Positions 1 to 6,353 of a stretch of 6,353 nucleotides of DNA are shown here, piece after piece. Within the stretch, counting starts at the first letter, position 1, and each line of letters opens with the position of its first letter. The notes below the pieces were generated by a model. That model did no database searches, was not told where the DNA came from, and saw only the letters and a list, made by a program, of their open reading frames with translations. A program made the translations under genes and the position numbers. Source of the stretch: Nitrospiraceae bacterium UBA2166. GTDB lineage: Bacteria; Nitrospirota; Nitrospiria; Nitrospirales; UBA2166. The stretch lies in contig DCWI01000016.1 of NCBI GenBank assembly GCA_002328825.1, positions 1 to 6,353 of the forward strand, in the 5' to 3' direction.

Positions 1-1
1 T

Positions 2-964
2 GATGCGCTCCTCCTCGCCCTCATGACTCTTGGCATTGGGGAAAAACATGAAGAAGTGATCACCTCACCATATTCGTTCTTTGCCACCACCGAAGTGATC
101 GTGAGAATTGGAGCCAAACCGGTCTTCGTAGACATTGACCCAATCTCATACTCCATAGATCCTGGCAAAATTGAGCAAGCAATCACGCCAAGAACAAAAG
201 CTATTATCCCCATCCACTTATATGGTCAATGTGCCAATATGAACCCAATCCTCAACATTGCGAAACGCTACAAACTCGCTGTCATTGAAGACGCCGCTCA
301 AGCAATCGGTGCTACTTATTCTGATGGTCGCCGAACTGGGAACATTGGAACCATGGGATGTTTTTCGTTCTTTCCAAGTAAAAACCTCGGCGCGATGGGA
401 GATGCCGGCATGGTGGTGACTAACGATGCCACCATTGCGTCCAGACTACAAACCCTTCGTGTCCATGGTGCAGAACGCAAGTACTACCACAAGCTGATGG
501 GGGGGAACTTTCGCCTCGATACCATTCAAGCCGCAATCCTTAACGTCAAGCTGAAGTACCTTAACAACTGGACATATCAACGTATTCACAACGCGTCCCA
601 ATATAAATCATTGTTCAACGATAGCGGATTACTAGAAACCAAACAAATTCAACTCCCCACCCCTGTATACGCAGATACTAAAACTGAGAACCATCACGTC
701 TACAACCAATTTGTCATTCGTGCCAATAAAAGAGACCAACTCCGTACACACCTTTACGAACAAGGAGTCTCATCAGAGATCTACTACCCCGTTCCGCTTC
801 ACCTTCAAGAGTGTTTTAGAAACCTCGGATATCACGAAGGTGATTTCCCAGAAGCTGAACGTGCCGCGCGCGAAACCCTAGCTCTCCCTATCTACCCTGA
901 GCTCAGCAACGATCAACAAGCGTACATTGTCAACACAATCCGAGCATTCTACAGGAATTCATGA
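2..964 (+). CDS. DegT/DnrJ/EryC1 family PLP-dependent sugar aminotransferase (5' partial)
   Basis: This is a fold-type I, PLP-dependent aminotransferase that in this family transfers an amino group, usually from glutamate, to a nucleotide-linked keto-sugar in the cytoplasm, for surface polysaccharide or glycan synthesis. The reading frame is open to the left edge. The seven codons before the first ATG (position 23) read DALLLAL, which is family sequence, so that ATG is internal. About 50 N-terminal residues are probably missing from a usual length of 370-400. Counting from the ATG, the visible motifs are SPYSFFAT (15-22), the cofactor-contacting EDAAQAIGA with Asp90 and Gln93, and FSFFPSKNLGAMGDAG, where Lys120 (codon 380-382) is the expected Schiff-base lysine. 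The C-terminal part has the typical YYPVPLH and LALPIYPEL segments. The stop overlaps the next gene by 4 bases (ATGA), suggesting translational coupling. The sugar substrate cannot be told from sequence. The family call is secure. Confidence 0.93.
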   Translation, partial: DALLLALMTLGIGEKHEEVITSPYSFFATTEVIVRIGAKPVFVDIDPISYSIDPGKIEQAITPRTKAIIPIHLYGQCANMNPILNIAKRYKLAVIEDAAQAIGATYSDGRRTGNIGTMGCFSFFPSKNLGAMGDAGMVVTNDATIASRLQTLRVHGAERKYYHKLMGGNFRLDTIQAAILNVKLKYLNNWTYQRIHNASQYKSLFNDSGLLETKQIQLPTPVYADTKTENHHVYNQFVIRANKRDQLRTHLYEQGVSSEIYYPVPLHLQECFRNLGYHEGDFPEAERAARETLALPIYPELSNDQQAYIVNTIRAFYRNS

Positions 965-2520
965 CATTAGATCGCATTGGACTTTGGACGGGAATCATCT
1001 TGTTTTTCGTCGTCCTAGCATGGCCACAAAACTCAACTCTCCCTCCCGAAGCCCAGAAAGTCCTAGCAATCACCATTCTCGTTGGCATCTGGTGGATTAC
1101 CGAAGCCCTACCCATCCCAATAACTTCTCTTCTCCCAGCAGTGCTCCTTCCTGCATTAGGCATTATGACCAGCCAAGACGCAATCAAAAGTTACGCACAC
1201 GATCTCATTTTCCTGCTTATGGGTGGTCTCTTTTTGGCTCAGGGCATAGAAAAATGGAACCTCCACAAACGCATCGCGTTACACACCATGGCATGGATTG
1301 GAGTGAACCCACGGCAAATTGTCCTCGGCTGCATGATATCAGCCGCATTTCTCTCAATGTGGATCAGCAATACCGCCACTACGCTAATGATGCTCCCAAT
1401 CGCCCTTGCTCTCCTCAAACAACTAAAACATTCTTGGAAAGACAAGCAAACATCTCTCAATCCATGGTTTCAAAACTTCTCAATCTGTCTGCTACTCGGA
1501 ATTGCTTATGCCGCGAATGTCGGTGGGATGGGAACCTTGATTGGGACCCCTCCCAATCTCATCTTCGCTGGCCAGTTTAGTGAAAGATTTCCCTCGGCCC
1601 CCCATATTACCTTTGCGACATGGTCAATGGTTGCGCTGCCAATCGTTCTGATCTTTATCCCTGCGATGTGGGCAATGTTTGTGTGGGTTCTAACCCCACT
1701 CCCATCAACAAAACTAGCAGGAGAATCCAGTATCAACGTAATAAAAACAGAACTCGCCGGCCTAAGCACAATGAATGCGGGCGAACAATGGATCCGGCGG
1801 ATCGTCTTCATCACCGCATGCTTATGGATATTTCGAAACCCAATCCCATTATGGGAAGGATGGGAAATTCCTGGCTGGTCTCAGATATTTACCTACTTTA
1901 CCGCATTTGAAAACCTTGCTGTGGGAAAATATGTGACGGATGCCACGGTCGTCCTCTTTATGGTGTTGCTTTGTTTTGCCATACGAGTCAAACATAATGG
2001 CGAATCTAAAGCTCTGCTGGATTGGAAACACGCAAACCGCATTCCATGGGGCATGCTGTTGTTGTTCGGTGGGGGGCTCGCCATTGCCAAAGGATTTGAC
2101 ATCTCCGGCCTTTCAGTCTGGATCGGGCAACAAATGCAACAGGCAACAAATCTCTCCACTCCATTGGTAGTCGGTGGAATTGTTGCAAGTATGACCTTTC
2201 TCACCGAAATCACTTCAAATACAGCTACAACCGCCATTTTAATGCCGATTATAGCTGATACCTCACTCGGCCTACAGATTCATCCACTCCTCTTGATGAT
2301 CCCGGCAACGCTTGCAGCCTCCTGTGCATTTATGCTTCCGGTCGCTACATTACCCAACGCAATCGTCTTTTCAACCGGCCTAATCCCCATTCGGAAAATG
2401 CTAATATATGGACTCTTCATCAATCTTATAGGAATCATACTTATTACCACGGCAATGCTCTTTTGGGGCATTTACCTGCTCTCAATTACTCCAGACCTCC
2501 TACCCTCATGGGCAGAGTAG
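961..2520 (+). CDS. SLC13/DASS family sodium-coupled dicarboxylate (or sulfate) symporter
   Basis: This inner-membrane transporter (519 residues, a normal length) belongs to the divalent anion:Na+ symporter family. Members import succinate, malate, fumarate, citrate or sulfate with sodium ions. Hydrophobic segments fill most of the protein. The two inverted repeats each carry the family's SNT motif, SNTATT at 136-141 and again at 419-424, which in the Vibrio cholerae VcINDY structure form the substrate and sodium sites. Each repeat also has a matching unwound loop: GTPPNL (195-200) and PVATLPNAIVF (460-470). The second lies in the conserved family signature S-x2-F-x2-P-V-A-x3-N-x-I-V. Its TLPN departs from the usual TPPN. 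The ATG overlaps the stop of the upstream aminotransferase, and CAGGAA at 952-957 is a close-set ribosome binding site. The family is clear. Dicarboxylate is the likeliest substrate class because of the SNT motifs, but the exact substrate is inference. Confidence 0.93.
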   Translation: MTLDRIGLWTGIILFFVVLAWPQNSTLPPEAQKVLAITILVGIWWITEALPIPITSLLPAVLLPALGIMTSQDAIKSYAHDLIFLLMGGLFLAQGIEKWNLHKRIALHTMAWIGVNPRQIVLGCMISAAFLSMWISNTATTLMMLPIALALLKQLKHSWKDKQTSLNPWFQNFSICLLLGIAYAANVGGMGTLIGTPPNLIFAGQFSERFPSAPHITFATWSMVALPIVLIFIPAMWAMFVWVLTPLPSTKLAGESSINVIKTELAGLSTMNAGEQWIRRIVFITACLWIFRNPIPLWEGWEIPGWSQIFTYFTAFENLAVGKYVTDATVVLFMVLLCFAIRVKHNGESKALLDWKHANRIPWGMLLLFGGGLAIAKGFDISGLSVWIGQQMQQATNLSTPLVVGGIVASMTFLTEITSNTATTAILMPIIADTSLGLQIHPLLLMIPATLAASCAFMLPVATLPNAIVFSTGLIPIRKMLIYGLFINLIGIILITTAMLFWGIYLLSITPDLLPSWAE

Positions 2521-2541
2521 ACATAGAGTCGAGTTGATTGC

Positions 2542-3516
2542 ATGCTAGACACAAGCCTTATAGGGAAGGCCTCTGACATTCTTCGCAATGGAGGAATCGT
2601 AGTCTTTCCTACCGAAACGGTCTACGGGATTGGAGCCAGCGCTTACAATGACAAGGCGATTCGCCGAATTTTTTCGATCAAGTCTCGACCACACAACAAT
2701 CCTCTCATTGTGCATGTCTCAACGCTTGAACAGGTCAATTTAATTACAACTAACATTCCAAAACCAGTTAAAAACTTAATGGCAACATTTTGGCCAGGAC
2801 CTTTGACAATTATCTTGCCGCGTTCATCTCGTATTTCTCATCTTGTTACGGGAAATTTGACCACCGTCGCTGTCCGCATGCCAGACCATCCAATCGCGTC
2901 AATGCTTATTCGCTCACTAGGCGAGCCAATTGCCGCGCCAAGCGCAAATCGATCTGGACGACCAAGCCCAACAAATATTGAGCATGTGCGTCGTGAACTT
3001 GGCGAAGATGTTGACATGGTACTCGATGGTGGAATGTGTCGCATAGGGCTGGAATCTACAGTAATCGATATGTCAACTGATATTCCATGTATTCTAAGAT
3101 CAGGAGCCATCACCAAAAATATGATTCAATCTACCATCGGCCAAATCACATTACACAATCCATCACACGAAATCATTGAGTCAAAATCACCTGGCATGCA
3201 ATACCGCCACTACGCACCAAATTTCAGAATCATCCCTGTCCCTCCAAACACATGGGTTCAAACGATGCATAAATGGAGAAACTCGAACAAACACATTGGC
3301 ATTTTATGCCATCAGACGGCAGTGAAAGATGAGTCAGTTTCTTTCTATAGGCATATTCCTGGAACTCACGAAGAATATGCCAAAGGGCTGTTTGCAGCAT
3401 TTCTCGATGCAGAAACGGAACACATAGATATCTTGCTCGTTGAAACAGTCCCAGAACAAGGGGTCGGAATTGCGATTATGGATCGAATTCGAAGAGCTCA
3501 GACTTATGACAAATAA
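2542..3516 (+). CDS. tsaC: L-threonylcarbamoyladenylate synthase, Sua5 type (tRNA t6A synthesis)
   Basis: The enzyme makes threonylcarbamoyl-AMP from threonine, bicarbonate and ATP. TsaD and its partners then use this to form t6A37 on tRNAs reading ANN codons. The N-terminal YrdC-like domain (about 10-200) shows PTETVYGIG (23-31), KSRPHNNPL (47-55), WPGPLT (84-89), APSANRSG (132-139), GLESTVID (169-176) and LRSGAI (185-190). The KxR and SxN catalytic pattern is intact (Lys47, Arg49, Ser134, Asn136). The linker motif SPGMQYRHYAP (206-216) and a C-terminal domain ending in GVGIAIMDRIRRA (307-319) make this the longer Sua5 form (324 residues) rather than the short TsaC/YrdC form. ATG 2542 is the only reasonable start because an in-frame TAG lies at 2524-2526. 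The ribosome site is weak (GAG at 2531-2533). The gene lies 21 bases after the transporter gene and may share its transcript, though no functional link is evident. Confidence 0.95.
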   Translation: MLDTSLIGKASDILRNGGIVVFPTETVYGIGASAYNDKAIRRIFSIKSRPHNNPLIVHVSTLEQVNLITTNIPKPVKNLMATFWPGPLTIILPRSSRISHLVTGNLTTVAVRMPDHPIASMLIRSLGEPIAAPSANRSGRPSPTNIEHVRRELGEDVDMVLDGGMCRIGLESTVIDMSTDIPCILRSGAITKNMIQSTIGQITLHNPSHEIIESKSPGMQYRHYAPNFRIIPVPPNTWVQTMHKWRNSNKHIGILCHQTAVKDESVSFYRHIPGTHEEYAKGLFAAFLDAETEHIDILLVETVPEQGVGIAIMDRIRRAQTYDK

Positions 3517-3595
3517 TTTTTAGTAACAGCAATTGAATCAACTCAAACTTGACTGCGAAAAACGACACACAGTACGGTCACCATAATAATCCCAC

Positions 3596-3721
3596 ATGGC
3601 ACGAAAAATAGTTACCTCAATGAAAGATGACCAAGGCTCATGTTTATACCTCGTAACTCTGAGCAATATGAAAACAGCACTAAACGAATTTTCAGTCATT
3701 CTGAGAGGAGAAAAAATCTGA
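3596..3721 (+). CDS. Possible 41-residue leader ORF abutting purC
   Basis: A short open frame runs from ATG 3596 to a TGA at 3719-3721 and stops directly against the purC start codon at 3722. Its 41 residues begin MARKIVTSMKDD and end VILRGEKI. The amino-acid make-up is ordinary, with no signal peptide, cysteine pattern or family I recognise. No Shine-Dalgarno sequence precedes this ATG, or the in-frame ATGs at codons 9 and 25, and an in-frame TAA sits at 3587-3589. The purC ribosome binding site lies inside its last codons, so translation here could affect purC initiation. It may equally be a chance ORF in a non-coding leader. Low confidence. Confidence 0.2.
   Translation: MARKIVTSMKDDQGSCLYLVTLSNMKTALNEFSVILRGEKI
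3704..3710 (+). promoter_or_regulatory. Ribosome binding site of purC
   Basis: AGAGGAG ends 11 bases before ATG 3722 and is followed by an A-rich spacer. It is the strongest Shine-Dalgarno match in front of any plus-strand gene here, and it supports ATG 3722 as the purC start. Confidence 0.7.
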
Positions 3722-4633
3722 ATGAGGAATCAACACATATCGCCAGTTGTGCTAAATACACAATATCATGATCTGCAATTGCTTAGACGAGGGAAAGTTC
3801 GAGATATTTACGATCTCGGGAAATCGCTTCTGTTGGTTGCAACAGATCGTATTTCTGCCTTTGACGTCATAATTTCTAATGGAATCCCAGGCAAAGGCTA
3901 TGTACTCACCCAACTTTCGGCATTTTGGTTTTCTGAACTTTGGAAATACAACGACCTGATTCCACACCACCTAATCAGCACAGAGGTAGAGTCATTTCCA
4001 TCGATATGTCATCCATACATTGACTCCTTACGCGGACGATCCACACTTGTACACAAAGCAAATCCATTGCCTGTCGAATGCATCGTCAGAGGCTATATTT
4101 CCGGATCAGCGTGGAAAGAATATCGCAAACAAGGAACTGTTTGTGGTCAATTACTCCCAGAGGGGCTACAAGAATCCGAACAATTCCCTGAACCCCTCTT
4201 CACTCCATCAACAAAGGCAACAGATGGACATGATGAGAACATTTCGTATGCAACCATGGAACAGCTAATTGGACACGACATTGCTACTCAGGTTCGAAAG
4301 GCAAGTCTCATGCTATACACTCGCGCAGCTAAAATCGCATTGACCCGAGGGATAGTCATTGCAGACACAAAGTTTGAATTTGGGATCGATCCTAACACCA
4401 AACAACTTGTGTTGATCGACGAAGCTCTCACTCCAGATTCATCGCGATTTTGGCCTAAAGACAAACTGATTCTAGGAGAATCTCCTCCGAGTTTGGATAA
4501 ACAGTTTGTGCGCAATTACCTAGATACAATAGGATGGAACCATTGCCCTCCTGCCCCAGATTTGCCCTCCGAAGTAATACAACAAACCAGTGAGAAGTAT
4601 TTTGAAATTTTAAGCCTATTCACTAAGCGCTAA
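3722..4633 (+). CDS. purC: Phosphoribosylaminoimidazole-succinocarboxamide synthase (SAICAR synthase)
   Basis: PurC joins aspartate to CAIR using ATP to give SAICAR, a step of cytoplasmic de novo purine synthesis that leads to IMP. The 303-residue protein is the longer form, about 300 residues and resembling yeast Ade1, rather than the roughly 240-residue form of E. coli and Bacillus. Visible motifs are RRGKVRDIYDLG (22-33, nucleotide-binding start of the fold), ATDRISAFD (40-48), PLPVECIVRGYISGS (115-129, first family signature), TPSTKATDGHDENI (161-174), ADTKFEFG (214-221) and DEALTPDSSRFWP (233-245, second signature). No key motif is missing. The start is supported by AGAGGAG at 3704-3710. 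The gene is not next to other pur genes in this window. A 205-base gap separates it from the tRNA-modification gene, so it may have its own promoter, but none is clear. It converges with apt, the purine salvage gene. Confidence 0.97.
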   Translation: MRNQHISPVVLNTQYHDLQLLRRGKVRDIYDLGKSLLLVATDRISAFDVIISNGIPGKGYVLTQLSAFWFSELWKYNDLIPHHLISTEVESFPSICHPYIDSLRGRSTLVHKANPLPVECIVRGYISGSAWKEYRKQGTVCGQLLPEGLQESEQFPEPLFTPSTKATDGHDENISYATMEQLIGHDIATQVRKASLMLYTRAAKIALTRGIVIADTKFEFGIDPNTKQLVLIDEALTPDSSRFWPKDKLILGESPPSLDKQFVRNYLDTIGWNHCPPAPDLPSEVIQQTSEKYFEILSLFTKR

Positions 4634-4918
4634 GCCCCTATACACAGCATATCATCAGATCTCTCCCTGATTTTTAAAATCATCTTCGCAAAGGGAGCAC
4701 GAGGAAAGAAAGAGTATTTATGGCAGCTCACCGTACCGCTCTTCAATCCACCTAAGTCAAGAGAAAATCTTCCTCACCTGACCAAAAAGAGGATCCCAAA
4801 ACAGTATCATTGACAAAAATTTTAGATTATGCGGAGCGTCACTGCCCCCATCGCCGTACTCACTAGGGGGGAAGACAAAACACGGAAATGCTACTGAATG
4901 AGTTAACCGGACACAAAC
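4634..4918. other. Non-coding region between convergent purC and apt
   Basis: This 285-base stretch lies where the plus- and minus-strand genes meet. It has no long ORF and no RNA gene I can recognise. The only start with a fair ribosome site, ATG 4720 behind GAGGAAAG, encodes just 11 residues. It holds a weak hairpin with a T-run just after purC (listed separately), the inverted repeat TGATTTT/AAAATCA at 4668-4682, and a 5-bp C/G stem formed by CCCCC near 4845 and GGGGG near 4867 that has no T-run on either strand. I see no good intrinsic terminator for apt. Confidence 0.5.
4654..4675 (+). terminator. Weak candidate intrinsic terminator after purC
   Basis: ATCAG (4654-4658) can pair with CTGAT (4667-4671) across an 8-base loop, and five Ts follow at 4671-4675, about 20 bases after the purC stop. 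The position suits a terminator, but the stem has only 5 bp with two G-C pairs, so it may be inefficient or a chance match. An overlapping TGATTTT/AAAATCA repeat (4668-4682) could form an alternative fold. Confidence 0.3.
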
Positions 4919-5443
4919 CTACTCACTATACTGAAGAAGGGAGATCAGTGGATACTGTTCAAACTTAGGTCGCGCATTCAAAAATGATAATTCAATAACA
5001 AAAGCAACACAGGAAACTACCCCTCCTAATTTTTCGACCAACTGAATCGCCGCCTCAGCCGTCCCGCCGGTCGCCAACAGATCATCGACGATCAACACTC
5101 TTTCCCCTGGACTCACAGCATCTTTGTGTATCTCGATAGAGTTCGTTCCATATTCAAGTGTATAAGATACTTCAAGCGTTTCTGCCGGAAGTTTCCCAGG
5201 TTTCCTGATGGGAATCAATCCAAGGTTCAAGCGATCAGCCAACGGACCTCCAAAAATAAACCCTCGTGATTCAATTCCAATCACTTTTGTAAACTCATAC
5301 GGTCTAACCGCCTCAAGTAATTGATCCGTCACAGCCCGCAAGCCAGATGGATCCTTCAACAAAGTCGTTATGTCATAGAAAAGAATCCCATTCTGTGGAA
5401 AATCTGGAACTTCCCGAATCAGTGTTTTTAAATCAACAAGCAT
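4919..5443 (-). CDS. apt: Adenine phosphoribosyltransferase
   Basis: Apt salvages adenine by joining it to PRPP, giving AMP and pyrophosphate, in the cytoplasm. The 174-residue length is normal for the type I phosphoribosyltransferase family. Motifs in order are REVPDFPQNGILFYDITTLL (10-29, typical N-terminus), GIESRGFIFGGPLA (56-69), RKPGKLP (80-86, flexible active-site loop) and the PRPP-binding loop VLIVDDLLATGGTA (116-129) with the acidic pair Asp120-Asp121. The protein ends in the usual aromatic-rich QYPLISLLQYSE. ATG 5443 lies 3 bases after the acylphosphatase stop. The ribosome site is poor (GGTGA close to the ATG), so translation probably depends on coupling to the upstream gene. Transcription runs leftward, most likely from the candidate promoter at 5811-5840. 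Confidence 0.97.
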   Translation of the reverse strand: MLVDLKTLIREVPDFPQNGILFYDITTLLKDPSGLRAVTDQLLEAVRPYEFTKVIGIESRGFIFGGPLADRLNLGLIPIRKPGKLPAETLEVSYTLEYGTNSIEIHKDAVSPGERVLIVDDLLATGGTAEAAIQLVEKLGGVVSCVAFVIELSFLNARPKFEQYPLISLLQYSE

Positions 5444-5446
5444 AAA

Positions 5447-5746
5447 TCACCGAAGAATTTTAAAATTGAGCGGATTGTCTTCCTGAACATGCTCAGCACA
5501 CCACGCCACATCAACGTCACTCACAGTCGCAGCTGATGGGCCCTGACGCAACCTCGCAATCATCACCTCAAGCATGCCCCGTACTCCATATGCCACAACC
5601 TCAACTCGACCATCGTTGAGGTTCCTTACCCATCCAGTAATCCCAAGCTGTTCCGCAACACCGACGGCAAAAAAACGAAAACCAACGCCTTGCACCCGCC
5701 CACTCACAACAACATTTGCCAGAACGGTCCTAACAACCTCTGTCAC
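5447..5746 (-). CDS. acyP: Acylphosphatase
   Basis: This small cytoplasmic enzyme hydrolyses carboxyl-phosphate bonds, as in acetyl phosphate or 1,3-bisphosphoglycerate. Its physiological role in bacteria is poorly defined. The family core is VVVSGRVQGVGFRFFAVGVAEQLGITGWVRNLNDGRVEVVAYG, with the phosphate-binding loop and catalytic arginine in GRVQGVGFR, and the catalytic asparagine in GWVRNLNDG (Arg28 and Asn46 if counted from the longer start). The frame opens at GTG 5758 (103 residues), but GGGAGG directly abuts that codon and cannot serve it. The next in-frame GTG at 5746 lies 12 bases after GGGAGG and gives 99 residues, nearer the family norm of about 90, so I prefer it. No ATG is available. 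The C-terminus (EDNPLNFKILR) departs from the common F..RY ending but keeps an F-x-I strand. The stop lies 3 bases before apt, suggesting one operon. Confidence 0.92.
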   Translation of the reverse strand: MTEVVRTVLANVVVSGRVQGVGFRFFAVGVAEQLGITGWVRNLNDGRVEVVAYGVRGMLEVMIARLRQGPSAATVSDVDVAWCAEHVQEDNPLNFKILR

Positions 5747-5758
5747 AATGTACGCCAC

Positions 5759-5764
5759 CCTCCC
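5759..5764 (-). promoter_or_regulatory. Ribosome binding site deciding the acyP start
   Basis: On the minus strand GGGAGG ends directly before GTG 5758. It lies 12 bases before GTG 5746. Since a Shine-Dalgarno site needs several bases of spacing, it favours the inner GTG, although 12 bases is near the upper limit. Confidence 0.5.
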
Positions 5765-5810
5765 GCTATCAACAGTCTAGGTAAAAATCTTATATCCCAA
5801 ACACAAAACC

Positions 5811-5840
5811 AATCTATGTCTTCAGGTAGTAATTCGTCAA
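5811..5840 (-). promoter_or_regulatory. Candidate sigma-70 type promoter for acyP-apt
   Basis: Read on the minus strand, TTGACG (5835-5840) and TAGATT (5811-5816) are separated by 18 bases. They match the -35 consensus at 5 of 6 and the -10 consensus at 4 of 6, keeping the important T, A and final T. It lies between the rRNA terminator hairpin and acyP, leaving a leader of about 50-60 bases. Position and match are both good, but this is prediction by eye. Confidence 0.45.
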
Positions 5841-5860
5841 GCTCTCCAAAACACAAGAAC

Positions 5861-5899
5861 AACGAAGCCCGATGATCAATATGATCATCGGGCTTCGTT
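5861..5899 (-). terminator. Perfect 18-bp hairpin after 5S rRNA, probable rRNA operon terminator
   Basis: The arms 5861-5878 (AACGAAGCCCGATGATCA) and 5882-5899 are exact reverse complements, with a 3-base loop ATA. On the minus strand the hairpin begins 4 bases after the predicted 5S 3' end and is followed by a broken T-rich stretch (GTTCTTGTGTTTTGG) rather than a clean T-run. On the plus strand it is followed by TTTTG. The position strongly suggests termination of the 23S-5S transcript, possibly with a role in rRNA 3'-end processing. It may also act on plus-strand transcripts, although none is predicted to arrive here. Confidence 0.75.
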
Positions 5900-5902
5900 T
5901 TG

Positions 5903-6021
<119 letters not shown>

Positions 6022-6059
6022 TATCGAAGGAAGCATAATCTGTCAGAAGCAAATGAGAA
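6022..6059 (-). other. 23S-5S internal spacer
   Basis: This AT-rich spacer of about 38 bases separates 23S from 5S. It holds no tRNA and no obvious gene. It probably contains processing sites for the 23S 3' end and the 5S 5' end. Confidence 0.6.

Positions 6060-6353
<294 letters not shown>

Noticed and set aside
927..1580. Long 217-codon frame inside the symporter gene.
   Set aside because: It lies in another frame of a gene with strong family motifs, and its own translation is rich in H, P, R and S with no domain-like pattern. It is a shadow frame.
930..2471. Several minus-strand and alternate-frame ORFs of 60-114 codons within the symporter gene.
   Set aside because: All lie within a confidently assigned coding sequence, lack ribosome sites and recognisable motifs, and are best explained as shadows.
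3549..3578. TTGACT with TACGGT (18-base spacing) as a purC promoter.
   Set aside because: The -10 matches only 3 of 6 positions. The better CATAAT at 3582-3587 is about 27 bases from the -35, too far to pair with it.
4720..4755. Tiny ORF MAAHRTALQST behind GAGGAAAG.
   Set aside because: It has only 11 codons, no downstream gene on that strand to regulate, and no recognisable leader-peptide pattern.
4810..4838. TTGACA at 4810-4815 as a plus-strand -35 box.
   Set aside because: No acceptable -10 element lies 16-18 bases downstream, and no plus-strand gene follows.
4843..4871. C-rich/G-rich inverted repeat (CCCCC / GGGGG) as a terminator of apt.
   Set aside because: The stem is only 5 bp with a loop of more than 15 bases, and no T-run follows on either strand.
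5574..5875. Plus-strand frames over acyP and its upstream region.
   Set aside because: They are antisense to a well-supported acylphosphatase and to the promoter/terminator region, with low-complexity T/P/S-rich translations.

Overview
The window is a bacterial chromosomal segment. The coding style (ATG/GTG starts, short Shine-Dalgarno sites, a 4-base gene overlap, compact spacing) and the rRNA sequences are clearly bacterial. By eye the base composition is moderate, about mid-40s % GC, with no patch of strikingly different composition. Lineage cannot be fixed from here. A free-living, probably Gram-negative bacterium outside the enterics fits the DegT, Sua5-type and long PurC proteins, but that is only an impression. 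The partial 23S rRNA would settle it.

Layout. Positions 2-2520 hold two plus-strand genes that overlap by 4 bases: the 3' part of a DegT/DnrJ/EryC1 sugar aminotransferase, cut by the window edge, and a complete SLC13/DASS-type sodium-coupled anion symporter. After a 21-base gap comes a Sua5-type L-threonylcarbamoyladenylate synthase (tRNA t6A modification) at 2542-3516. After a further 205-base gap comes purC (SAICAR synthase, de novo purine synthesis) at 3722-4633. A 285-base non-coding stretch follows, where the plus-strand genes meet the minus-strand block tail to tail.

The minus-strand block, read right to left, starts with the 3' end of a 23S rRNA gene (running off the window), a short spacer and a complete 5S rRNA. 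Next come a perfect 18-bp hairpin that looks like the rRNA operon terminator, a candidate sigma-70 promoter, an acylphosphatase gene and, 3 bases later, apt (adenine phosphoribosyltransferase).

How the genes relate. purC and apt are the de novo and salvage sides of purine nucleotide supply, and they face each other. The Sua5-type enzyme, like the rRNA genes, serves translation. The aminotransferase and the transporter are probably co-translated, but no shared pathway can be read from the sequence. I see no mobile element, CRISPR array, phage gene, toxin-antitoxin pair or defence system. Apart from a few local oddities listed as findings, this is an ordinary housekeeping region, and I found no convincing undescribed system.
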